A stretch of DNA of 7,494 nt from contig JABDLQ010000374.1 in NCBI GenBank assembly GCA_013002925.1, positions 1 to 7,494 of the forward strand. Reading direction: 5' to 3'. Under the pieces are notes generated by a model. That model saw nothing but the letters and a program-made list of their open reading frames with translations. It did no database searches and was not told the origin of the DNA. The stretch is from Gammaproteobacteria bacterium. GTDB lineage: Bacteria > Pseudomonadota > Gammaproteobacteria > Steroidobacterales > SZUA-146. The position numbers and the translations under genes are program-made. Below, one piece after another: positions 1 to 6,210 of this stretch (position 1 is its first letter; every line of letters begins with the position of its first letter).

Positions 1-1196
1 ATTTTGCCGGCCTCGTTGCGGCTTCCAGATTAGCCCGGCGCTTCGACGTCACGGTCGTGGATCCGCGCGCCGATTTCGAATGGACGCCCAATATTCATGA
101 GCTCATATCCGGTGTGAAAAGCCGGGATAGTGTCGTGTTGCCACGCACGGCGTGTGTAAACCGCTACGGACACGCATTTATAAATGATGCGGTGACACGC
201 ATCGATCAAAACGCCAGCACGGTTGCGACGGCCGGAGGATTGTTGCTGCCTTACGATGCGTGCCTGATCGCCGCCGGTAGCCAGCGAACGATGTTTGGTG
301 TACCTGGCGCGCAAGAGCACACAGTCGGACTGCGGCAGGTTGACGATGCCGTGCGGATTGGCGCTCAGCTGGATAGGCTTGCCAAACGCAAGCGCCAGGC
401 ATCCGTTGTGATAGTGGGTGGAGGAGTCTCGGGTATCGAAGCGGTCGGTGAAATTATCCGCCGGCGTGTCTGCGCTGATCATCCGCAGCGTTTTGATGTC
501 CATGTGGTTGAACAGACTGCGCGCATCCTGCCACAACAGCCGCAGGCTGTGGCACGTGATGCGGTCAGACGCTGTGCCTCCTTTGATGTCACATTGCATA
601 CCGATACGAGTGTTACTGCCGTTAATCCACGCAGCGTAACGTTAGAAAACGGTACGAAGCTGCCGGCGGATCTGTGCATCTGGTCGGCCGGCATGACGCT
701 GCCGGAGTTTCTGCAAGATGCCGACCTGCATGATGAAGAGCACCAGTGGTTGCCAGTGGACGAGACGTTGAGAAGTTTTTATGCGGAGAACATATTTGTC
801 GCCGGCGACTGCGCTGAACTACCTAATCCGGTGCGCAAGCAGGCTTACTATGCGATGGATATGGGTAAGATTGCCGGCGACAATATTGCGCGCTTGCTTG
901 ATGACCGACCGCTGCTTCATTTTCGCCCGGCGCCGATGCCGATGCTGATCGCATTTGGGGATCTCACCACCTGGCTGGTGGCCGGCGATTATGCCGCCGC
1001 AAGCCCGTTGCTCGCGGCTGCTAAAGAAGGGGTGTACCAGGCGACCATGGCGCGCTTCGCGTCACCGCACCAACCACTTGACTACGTCTCGGGCGTTGCA
1101 GGCAGAGCAGCACTTGCCACACAGCAACTGTTGTTACCGCAACTGCGACCAACTGCAATTCTGCGCAATGTTACCGGAGGGCGCATATTGGCCTGA
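1..1196 (+). CDS. NDH-2-like FAD-dependent NAD(P)H oxidoreductase, 5' end missing
   Basis: The reading frame is open from base 3, so the gene starts left of the window and 397 residues are visible. The first visible residues (FAGLVAASRLARRFDVTVVDP) are the tail of an N-terminal FAD-binding Rossmann motif; only its first glycines are missing, so little is lost. A GTG at 57 is internal to this fold and is not a start. A second dinucleotide-binding motif, VVIVGGGVSGIEAVGE, lies at about 405-455 and should bind NAD(P)H. NIFVAGDCAEL at about 789-821 is the C-terminal FAD-contact motif of this superfamily. Known family members (type II NADH dehydrogenases, AIF/FSP1-like enzymes) pass electrons from NAD(P)H to quinone at the inner membrane face. 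Substrate here is not readable from sequence. No CxxC redox pair was seen, which argues against a thioredoxin- or glutathione-reductase-like enzyme. The gene converges on the - strand membrane gene, with a REP-like cluster between the two. Confidence 0.88.
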   Translation, partial: FAGLVAASRLARRFDVTVVDPRADFEWTPNIHELISGVKSRDSVVLPRTACVNRYGHAFINDAVTRIDQNASTVATAGGLLLPYDACLIAAGSQRTMFGVPGAQEHTVGLRQVDDAVRIGAQLDRLAKRKRQASVVIVGGGVSGIEAVGEIIRRRVCADHPQRFDVHVVEQTARILPQQPQAVARDAVRRCASFDVTLHTDTSVTAVNPRSVTLENGTKLPADLCIWSAGMTLPEFLQDADLHDEEHQWLPVDETLRSFYAENIFVAGDCAELPNPVRKQAYYAMDMGKIAGDNIARLLDDRPLLHFRPAPMPMLIAFGDLTTWLVAGDYAAASPLLAAAKEGVYQATMARFASPHQPLDYVSGVAGRAALATQQLLLPQLRPTAILRNVTGGRILA

Positions 1197-1220
1197 TGTG
1201 CACAGCGGAATTATAGAAAC

Positions 1221-1235
1221 GTTCAGCCGCGATCG
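1221..1235 (-). repeat. REP-like element, inverted partial copy
   Basis: Read on the - strand this is CGATCGCGGCTGAAC, a truncated copy of the repeat found in tandem just downstream. Bases 1224-1233 (CAGCCGCGAT) are the exact reverse complement of 1280-1289 (ATCGCGGCTG). The copy and the tandem units therefore form an inverted pair (BIME-like) between two convergent genes. Confidence 0.55.
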
Positions 1236-1246
1236 ATTTACGGGCG

Positions 1247-1303
1247 CCTACCCATCGCGCCTGGAAGGCGCTCCTACCCATCGCGGCTGGAAGGCGCTCC
1301 TAC
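1247..1303 (+). repeat. Tandem 26-bp REP-like units (two copies plus 5 bp)
   Basis: Two 26-bp units (1247-1272 and 1273-1298) differ at one position only (C at 1260, G at 1286) and are followed by a third CCTAC (1299-1303). Unit 1 contains the perfect hairpin GCGCC-TGGAA-GGCGC (1257-1271). In unit 2 the left arm reads GCGGC, so one pair is broken. The core resembles the widespread proteobacterial REP-type sequence GCGGCTGGAAGCCGCTCCTAC-like family (my recollection, not searched). The last copy contains the stop codon of the - strand membrane gene (CTA at 1300-1302). REP elements of this sort are usually mobilised by RAYT transposases; none is encoded here. Confidence 0.8.
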
Positions 1304-2160
1304 TTGGCCTGTCTTTTTCTTGTTTTTTCCGGGTTTTTGGCCATGGCGGCGACGGTTGCGAGTACATCCACATGACCGGTTGCCAGCAATTCGCTAATGC
1401 TCCGTCGACATACCGTCCACGTGGCGCCGATCACCGCCAGATAGGCCACGGACAATAGCGCAGAGTATGAGAGCTGATCGACCAGCTCCGGCAACCAGTC
1501 CGGAATGCGGACCCCGAAAACACCTGCCATCAGTGATGCAATGAGCGGACCGATGATGCCGATATCGAGCACGATGAGTGCCGTGAGCCACACCATGAAT
1601 TTAAATACGACGAGACGCACGGCAAGATCCCAGAGTGCATGAAGCCAGTTGCGGCTGTAGCACAAGGCGGCAAACGCTATGGTCATAGCCGCGGCAACTC
1701 CCAGTGCATCGGTAATCGCAACCAACAGGTTACCGACGCTAAAAAGCGTTTGGTCTGAAGTGCCGCTTGTTGCAGGAACAAAGTGCGCGAGCACCGAGAT
1801 CACCATCAGCAGGAAGACGGCAGGTACCATGGACGCGGCCAGCCACGGGAAATCACCGGATTGCGCGCGAGTACCGGAGAACAGATAGCGCCGGACCAGA
1901 ATGGCGTAGGCGGCGCCTATCAACACAGCCGACCAATTGATTTCATCCTTGAACGGAAACCCCGGACCGAACAGTGAAAACAGCGCACCCCCACCGGCTC
2001 CTGCCACCGCGATGCCGATAATATGGGCCCTGGGCCGTTTGCCATAGACCAGTGCCAGCCGGTCGTCGCCCGGGTCATCATTGAACGCCTGGCGCACAGC
2101 CGGTACCAGGTCTGTCAATCCCTGGCGAGCGACCTTCGTGAGCCATCTGACGTTATACAT
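1300..2160 (-). CDS. Six-helix integral membrane protein of unknown function
   Basis: This 286-residue protein is not recognised as a named family. By eye it has hydrophobic segments at about 46-65, 76-91, 107-127, 140-167, 185-214 and 231-250. A polar N-terminus of about 45 residues and a basic C-terminus (KNPEKTRKRQAK) flank them, consistent with both ends in the cytoplasm if there are six passes. The polar N-terminus (DLVPAVRQAFNDDPGDDR) and the small-residue-rich first helix (AVAGAGGGALFSLFG) resemble Yip1/YIPF-type membrane proteins only loosely. The ATG at 2158-2160 has a weak AGG about 10 nt upstream. It lies 15 bp downstream of the oxidoreductase gene's stop and is probably co-transcribed with it. 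The stop codon lies inside a REP-like repeat, so the extreme C-terminus may have been reset by repeat insertion. Confidence 0.8.
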   Translation of the reverse strand: MYNVRWLTKVARQGLTDLVPAVRQAFNDDPGDDRLALVYGKRPRAHIIGIAVAGAGGGALFSLFGPGFPFKDEINWSAVLIGAAYAILVRRYLFSGTRAQSGDFPWLAASMVPAVFLLMVISVLAHFVPATSGTSDQTLFSVGNLLVAITDALGVAAAMTIAFAALCYSRNWLHALWDLAVRLVVFKFMVWLTALIVLDIGIIGPLIASLMAGVFGVRIPDWLPELVDQLSYSALLSVAYLAVIGATWTVCRRSISELLATGHVDVLATVAAMAKNPEKTRKRQAK

Positions 2161-2175
2161 CTGTCGGGTACCTGC

Positions 2176-3165
2176 TTACACCTCGACAACGATCTTGCCA
2201 ACTTGCCGGTTCGATTCCATGTAGCGATGGGCCTTAACAATATCGTCAAAAGCAAATGTGCGATCCACTTTGGGTGTCAGTTGTCCCGATGCGAGGCCGT
2301 CGTATACAAACTGTTGCGCGCGCGCCAGGCAGGCCGGGTCACCGGTAATTTCAAACAATGTGTAACCACGTATCGTGAGGCCCTTACTCAGCGCCTCGAG
2401 CAAGGGGTAGGGCGTGGCTTCAGGCGCCAGTGCGCCGTATTCAAAGATAGTCCCGCCTTTGGCACTGGCCTGCGCGAGTGCCATCAGCATCGGTCCGGCG
2501 ACCGGATCAAACACCATGTTCGCGCCGTTGCCGGAAGTCAGTTTCATCACTTGCCCGGGGAGATCTTCGTCGTTGGTTACGATGACATGATCGGCACCGG
2601 CATCCAGCAACGCCTGCTTTTTGTCCGCGCCGCGCGTGGTGGCGATGGCCGTGGCCCCGGCCGCTTTGGCAATCTGGATCGCCGCCAGTCCGACGCTACT
2701 GCTGGCCGCGGTGATCAACACGACGTCGCTTTTTTTAAGTTGGCCGTAATGCACCAGGGCGCCCCAGGCGGTCATGTACTGCATCCAGATAGAGGCGCCT
2801 TCGGCCGGGGAGAGGTTGTCCGGATACCGTGCTGCCGCATAAGCCGGGACGATGACACTCTCACCATAGACACCATATTCGACCATTGAAAACGCCGGGA
2901 TGGTGCTCACCCGGTCACCGACGCTGACGTTATCCACACCGGGCCCCACTGCGTCGACAATCCCCGCAGCTTCGTACCCGAGGCTTGAGGGGAACTGCGG
3001 CTGTTCGATGTACTGCCCCATGCGAAACATGATTTCGGCCCGGTTCAGACCGAGCGCTGCGACTTTGATGCGTACTTCGCCTTTACCCGGGTTTTGCAGA
3101 GGCTGTTCCTCGATGGTCAATACATCAGCTGCACCCGTTTGATGAAACACGATTTGTCTGGGCAT
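2176..3165 (-). CDS. Zinc-independent MDR-family oxidoreductase (quinone oxidoreductase-like)
   Basis: The 329 residues match the full length of the quinone-oxidoreductase branch of the medium-chain dehydrogenase/reductase superfamily. The N-terminal GroES-like catalytic domain (about 1-120) contains GYEAAGIVDAVG at 63-74, where zinc alcohol dehydrogenases carry GHE. The usual zinc-ligand His is therefore Tyr, and no structural Cys cluster is seen, so a zinc-free enzyme is expected. The Rossmann domain carries AASSSVGLAAIQIAKAAGA (153-171), a typical NADPH-binding segment. The C-terminus RQVGKIVVEV is characteristic of the group. Such enzymes reduce quinones or conjugated carbonyls with NADPH in the cytoplasm; the real substrate is unknown. 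The ATG at 3163-3165 is supported by AAAGGAG (3174-3180 on the - strand), 8 nt away. It is the first gene of a two-gene unit with the membrane protein downstream. Confidence 0.92.
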   Translation of the reverse strand: MPRQIVFHQTGAADVLTIEEQPLQNPGKGEVRIKVAALGLNRAEIMFRMGQYIEQPQFPSSLGYEAAGIVDAVGPGVDNVSVGDRVSTIPAFSMVEYGVYGESVIVPAYAAARYPDNLSPAEGASIWMQYMTAWGALVHYGQLKKSDVVLITAASSSVGLAAIQIAKAAGATAIATTRGADKKQALLDAGADHVIVTNDEDLPGQVMKLTSGNGANMVFDPVAGPMLMALAQASAKGGTIFEYGALAPEATPYPLLEALSKGLTIRGYTLFEITGDPACLARAQQFVYDGLASGQLTPKVDRTFAFDDIVKAHRYMESNRQVGKIVVEV

Positions 3166-3515
3166 TGTTCTGTCTCCTTTTGCGTATCCCGGATTTTGTC
3201 ACAGCCAGCCGCAATTTAAACCCACGGTGGCGGTAAAACTTGAGATCAGGATCTGACCGAAACGAACACACAGCAAATTGATTAGAAAAATGAGGTCGAA
3301 GGAAAGGGCAGGGGCACGCAGGGTAGGGTCACCTAATCGGTGGGCACATGAATGGCGAAGTTTCGCAAGGGCTGTAGCCGTAGAAAACACGGCCCCGTTT
3401 TGCTGGGCCCAATATTTTGAGGGTTCTACTCTGCGAGCACTTTTTCGATTGCTCAAGTATTCATCAGGCGGGCCGCTATATAACCTGAGATAACCGAAAT
3501 ATCGGGAAGGTGCGC
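3166..3515. other. Divergent intergenic region with several small inverted repeats
   Basis: No gene is supported in these 350 bp between the MDR gene and the motB-like gene. Closely spaced inverted repeats occur on the + strand: TAGG-GTCA-CCTA (about 3323-3334), GCGAA-GT-TTCGC (3355-3366), GGCT-GT-AGCC (3370-3379) and GGCCC/GGGCC around a 9-nt loop (3391-3409). TATATA at 3477-3482 is a possible -10 for the downstream gene, but I found no convincing -35 at normal spacing. CCGA-AATA-TCGG (3494-3505) lies against the Shine-Dalgarno site. I checked by eye for c-di-GMP-I riboswitch and tRNA features and did not find them. It may be a structured leader or only a hairpin-rich spacer. Confidence 0.4.
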
Positions 3516-4391
3516 GTGTCTGACGGCCATGAGAGCAATACCCATGCCGGGGATAGGCAGCCGGAAGATGGCAGTGCGCCACTGCAAAACGATAGTGTCG
3601 ACGGTGCAGCGAATCCACCGGATGAACAAGCTGATCGTCTGCAGGATGCCGCCGCTGTTGCTGTTCCGCTTGCGCCATGGGCAACGGAGGCGGCACAGGT
3701 TTTTTTCCTGGGCGGTGATTATGCCGATGTCCACCGTGAAGACAGCCTGGGTAATCACTGGTCGGTGCCGTGGTCGGACCTGATGATGTCAATGTTCGTA
3801 TTGTTTGCAGCACTGGTCACAGCACAGGCACTGGAGCGCAAAGTGCCCGAATACGTCGATCGCGTGCAAGAGAAAATCGTTGAGCAGGAAACGCTGTCTG
3901 CAGATCCCAGCTTTGCGCCATTGATGCGGATCAACGTCTTCGACCAGAGCCAGCAGGCGATACTAGACGCCAATATTGACAATGTTGAAATTGCACTGCT
4001 GGATGATCAGTCCGTCAAGGTGAGCGTGCAGGGACCGATGTTTTTCGATGCCGGTAAGGACGAGCTGCGACCTGATGTCAAAACTTTTCTGGGGAAACTT
4101 GCCAAAGTTATTCGCCAGACCCCGTTTAAAGTCAATGTTGTGGGCCATACTGACGATACACCCATTAGCAACCGGAGTTTTGCGAGCAACTGGGAGCTGT
4201 CGCTGATGCGAGCGACGCAGGTCACAAAACATCTGATCGGCGCCGGCCAGATCGACCCCGCCCGGTTCACCATTCTGGGTCGCTCACAGTACGACCCCGT
4301 TACAAGCAATGCGGACGACTCCGGCCGGTCATTGAACCGTCGCGTCGAAATTATTATCACCCGCGACGTTACATCATCCCTGGAGGATTGA
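3516..4391 (+). CDS. MotB/PomB-like stator B subunit with OmpA peptidoglycan-binding domain
   Basis: Numbering is from an in-frame GTG at 3510. I prefer GTG 3516, two codons later (291 residues), because GGGAAGG (3504-3510) then lies 5 nt upstream. The order is: an acidic, probably disordered N-terminus (about 1-80), one membrane helix (about 88-105) with Asp90 in WSDLMMSMFVLF, a charged plug/linker-like stretch (about 107-155), and an OmpA/MotB C-terminal domain (about 158-287). Asp90 matches the ion-binding Asp of MotB/PomB helices. The OmpA domain has VVGHTDDTPI, SNWELSLMRATQV and SLNRRVEI, the usual peptidoglycan-contact motifs. In the known family, two such subunits within a MotA pentamer conduct H+ or Na+ and anchor to the cell wall. 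The N-terminal segment before the helix is far longer than the roughly 25-30 residues of flagellar MotB. The gene lies just upstream of its motA-like partner, the reverse of the usual order. It could serve a flagellum or a non-flagellar motor. Confidence 0.88.
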   Translation: MSDGHESNTHAGDRQPEDGSAPLQNDSVDGAANPPDEQADRLQDAAAVAVPLAPWATEAAQVFFLGGDYADVHREDSLGNHWSVPWSDLMMSMFVLFAALVTAQALERKVPEYVDRVQEKIVEQETLSADPSFAPLMRINVFDQSQQAILDANIDNVEIALLDDQSVKVSVQGPMFFDAGKDELRPDVKTFLGKLAKVIRQTPFKVNVVGHTDDTPISNRSFASNWELSLMRATQVTKHLIGAGQIDPARFTILGRSQYDPVTSNADDSGRSLNRRVEIIITRDVTSSLED

Positions 4392-4396
4392 CCGCG

Positions 4397-5206
4397 ATGA
4401 CACGTTATAACTGGATTGGCGTCTTTCTGTTTGCCGCTATTTTTGCCAGCAGCTTTTTAGCCAATGAAAATGCCGGGCTGTTTCTGAACCAGATCGGGTT
4501 GCTGGTCGTGGTATCGGGAACGCTGGGCGCGGTATTCTTGAGCTATCCGTCGGCGAGTATCGTCGCATCGGTAAAAGTCGCGCAAAACTCCTTTTCCACC
4601 CATGCCACAACCGCCAAGGAAATCGTCGACGCCCTGCTGGACCTGTCGGTGCGGTCGCGCCGCAAAGGCCTGGTGGCACTGGAAAATGCTGAAGAGGAAA
4701 CGTCCATCAGTTTTCTCAAGCGGGCACTTGGCATGCTGGTTGATGGTTATACGGCTGACGAGATCAGGGATATTCTGTACACCGAAATGCATTACTTCAA
4801 GGAACGCCGCTCACAACACGAACGCTTCTTTCGTCACGCGGCACGTCTCGCACCGGCATTTGGTGTCGCCGGAAGTGTCATCGGGTTGATTGGCATGCTA
4901 TCCGGAATCGGTGAGGCGGACGTCATTATCGAGAGTATTCCCGTGGCACTGACCTCCACACTCTATGGCATTGTGCTGGGTAACTTTTTTCTAACCCCGA
5001 TCGCCGAGAACATTTATGCCAAGACCCGCCAGGAACTGATGCTGCAGAAGCTGGCAACTGACGGGGTGATGGCCATTCAGCACGAACAAAATCCTTATCG
5101 TCTTGCGATGAAACTCGAATCGTTCCTGACACCATCAGCACGGTCGGAGAACGTGCACACCTTCGAGGAAATCCGGCAGCGCGTCCGTGCGCTTCAAACC
5201 CAATAG
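4397..5206 (+). CDS. MotA/PomA-like stator A subunit (MotA/TolQ/ExbB family)
   Basis: I chose ATG 4397 (269 residues) because GGAGG at 4382-4386 is 10 nt upstream; an upstream TTG at 4388 is only 1 nt from that site. Four hydrophobic segments lie at about 5-21, 30-50, 152-170 and 180-200, with a large cytoplasmic loop between the second and third, as in MotA rather than three-helix TolQ/ExbB. LAPAFGVAGSVIGLIGMLSG and IPVALTSTLYGIVLGNFFLTP match PomA helices 3 and 4. Pro153 matches PomA Pro151; the PomA Thr158 and Thr186 positions are Ser160 and Thr188. R89, K90 and E96 in RRKGLVALE match the charged loop residues that contact FliG in flagellar stators. R150 replaces PomA Asp148. These alignments are from memory and by eye. 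The gene follows the B subunit after 5 bp, so the two are surely co-transcribed and probably form a 5:2 ion-driven motor. Confidence 0.9.
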   Translation: MTRYNWIGVFLFAAIFASSFLANENAGLFLNQIGLLVVVSGTLGAVFLSYPSASIVASVKVAQNSFSTHATTAKEIVDALLDLSVRSRRKGLVALENAEEETSISFLKRALGMLVDGYTADEIRDILYTEMHYFKERRSQHERFFRHAARLAPAFGVAGSVIGLIGMLSGIGEADVIIESIPVALTSTLYGIVLGNFFLTPIAENIYAKTRQELMLQKLATDGVMAIQHEQNPYRLAMKLESFLTPSARSENVHTFEEIRQRVRALQTQ

Positions 5207-5274
5207 CAAATTCGGGCGCCGCCCCGCCAGGCTCTGATGCAACACGCGTGCGCCGACAGTGTCATCTCCCGTGC

Positions 5275-5475
5275 TCAGGCCGTGGTCTCGTCCTGAAAAA
5301 TTTCCTCGATCGATAATTCGAACAACCGGGCAACTTTGAACGCCAGCGGTAAACTCGGATCAAACTTTCCTTTTTCTATGGCGTTAACTGTTTGCCGTGA
5401 GACTTCCAGTTGTTGGGCCAGCTGCGCCTGGGTCCAGTCGCGTTCCGCTCGCAGTACTTTGAGTCGGTTCTTCAT
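5275..5475 (-). CDS. Small XRE/Cro-type HTH transcriptional regulator
   Basis: The protein has 66 residues and is almost entirely one helix-turn-helix domain. TQAQLAQQLEVSRQTVNAIE (15-34) is the HTH core, followed by KGKFDPSLPLAFKVARLFELSIEEIF, a standard end for this stand-alone family. It should bind DNA as a dimer in the cytoplasm; no ligand domain is present. The ATG (5473-5475) overlaps the stop of the upstream membrane gene as ATGA, with AGGAAG (5481-5486) 5 nt upstream, so the two are translationally coupled. Small XRE proteins coupled to a small membrane protein are a common arrangement, and autorepression at the shared promoter is the likely mode (inference). It converges with the motA-like gene, leaving 68 bp between the stops; no clear terminator was seen there. 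Confidence 0.93.
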   Translation of the reverse strand: MKNRLKVLRAERDWTQAQLAQQLEVSRQTVNAIEKGKFDPSLPLAFKVARLFELSIEEIFQDETTA

Positions 5476-5894
5476 TGGTACTTCCTGTGACCGACAACTA
5501 TGCCACCCAGGTAGGTGAGCGCCATCAGGATGACAATGTGGGAGATCTCTGCGTCAGAGGAAAACATGTCGGAGACATCCAGGTTGGACCAGGCGAGGCC
5601 GACGACGAGTCCGACGCCCAGCGCCAGCGCCATCGCCTCGAGCTGAATTTTCTGGTGCAGTTCATCCAGCCCCTGCAAATGACGTTTATTGGCCAGGATC
5701 ATCCCGGCGCCGGTCGCCAGGTTCACCAGGACGGCGATGATGGTCAGAGCCTCGTTGGAGTTCCAGAGAAATTTCGGCCCGTAATTCGCCAGTGCCATGG
5801 TGAGAACCCAGGCGCCAGTCCAGACGGCCAGCCGGGTGGTGTTTTTGGTAATGTTTGCGGCCCAAGTGCCGGTTTCCGGCTTCAAATCGTTCAT
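5472..5894 (-). CDS. Four-helix small membrane protein paired with the XRE regulator
   Basis: This 140-residue protein is not recognised by name. Hydrophobic segments lie at about 22-40, 48-67, 86-103 and 116-135. A charged cytoplasmic-type loop, NKRHLQGLDELHQKIQLEA (69-87), sits between helices 2 and 3, and the protein ends in a short basic tail (GHRKYQ). No signal peptide or catalytic motif is seen. ATG 5892-5894 has AAGGGAGAT (5901-5909), with its GGGAG 8 nt away, a strong start. The stop overlaps the start of the XRE gene by 4 nt. The coupling suggests that the membrane protein either modulates the regulator or is its main target; the sequence does not tell which. Inverted half-sites upstream support joint regulation of the pair. 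Confidence 0.85.
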   Translation of the reverse strand: MNDLKPETGTWAANITKNTTRLAVWTGAWVLTMALANYGPKFLWNSNEALTIIAVLVNLATGAGMILANKRHLQGLDELHQKIQLEAMALALGVGLVVGLAWSNLDVSDMFSSDAEISHIVILMALTYLGGIVVGHRKYQ

Positions 5895-5927
5895 ATGTCG
5901 ATCTCCCTTGTCAAATAGTAAAGTAAG

Positions 5928-5971
5928 CTTGACTTAAAAGGTAATGTGATCTGGACAAAAAGTCAAGTATA
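5928..5971 (-). promoter_or_regulatory. Putative promoter and operator of the membrane protein/XRE operon
   Basis: CTTGACTT (5928-5935) and AAGTCAAG (5960-5967) form a perfect 8-bp inverted pair separated by 24 bp. On the - strand, TATACT (complement of 5966-5971) is a good -10 hexamer and overlaps the distal half-site, but the -35 at 17-bp spacing is poor. Alternatively, TTGACT within the same half-site (- strand) could be a -35, but its -10 is weak. Direct repeats ACAAAAAGTC (5955-5964) and ACAAAAAGAC (5976-5985) are offset by 21 bp, two helical turns. The AT-rich stretch just upstream of a self-coupled XRE operon fits an operator. Binding by this XRE protein is inference. Confidence 0.45.
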
Positions 5972-6152
5972 TTTTACAAAAAGACTTCATTACTCGACAT
6001 TTGACAACAGAATCATAGTGATTACCGGGTGTAATGCCTTAAAAAGATGCGAAATATCACGGTTTCAGGGCAGGTGCCATGCCGACTTGTAGCAACGGTT
6101 CGTCAGCGATAGGCAAATAAATTGAGTTGCCAGGTGAGTAAACCGGGTTCTA

Positions 6153-6181
6153 TTGAGTATCATGCACTGGCCGTAAACAAT
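6153..6181 (+). promoter_or_regulatory. Possible sigma-70 promoter of the SDR gene
   Basis: TTGAGT (6153-6158) and AACAAT (6176-6181) are separated by 17 bp, each matching four of six consensus bases. Transcription would start about 20 nt before the ATG at 6211. No other pair was better in the gap. The remaining stretch from about 5990 to 6150 holds only a weak GGCA/TGCC inverted repeat (6069-6083) and nothing I recognise. Confidence 0.25.
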
Positions 6182-6210
6182 AGCGGCGGAATTTCAGCGG
6201 AGAAAACGAT

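Noticed and set aside
1247..1303. Possible CRISPR repeats
   Set aside because: The 26-bp units are directly adjacent with no spacers, and the same core recurs as inverted single copies elsewhere.
2023..2889. A 288-codon open frame on the + strand
   Set aside because: It is antisense to the MDR enzyme and the membrane protein, both supported by family motifs or hydrophobic segments and by the start context of the MDR gene. Its translation is rich in His, Arg, Gln and Cys with no recognisable domain.
3285..3410. Possible riboswitch (c-di-GMP-I-like) or tRNA in the divergent gap
   Set aside because: The conserved core segments of the c-di-GMP-I class are not present in order, and no cloverleaf or T-loop sequence could be fitted.
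3199..3813. A 204-codon open frame on the - strand over the divergent gap and the motB-like 5' end
   Set aside because: Low-complexity, His/Arg/Pro-rich translation, no recognised motif, and it lies opposite the motB-like gene.
5207..5274. Possible terminator between the motA-like and XRE genes
   Set aside because: Only a 4-bp GGGC/GCCC stem with no U run follows the stop; not enough to call.
5475..5918. A 147-codon open frame on the + strand
   Set aside because: Exact antisense of the four-helix membrane protein, which has a strong Shine-Dalgarno site and coupled downstream gene.
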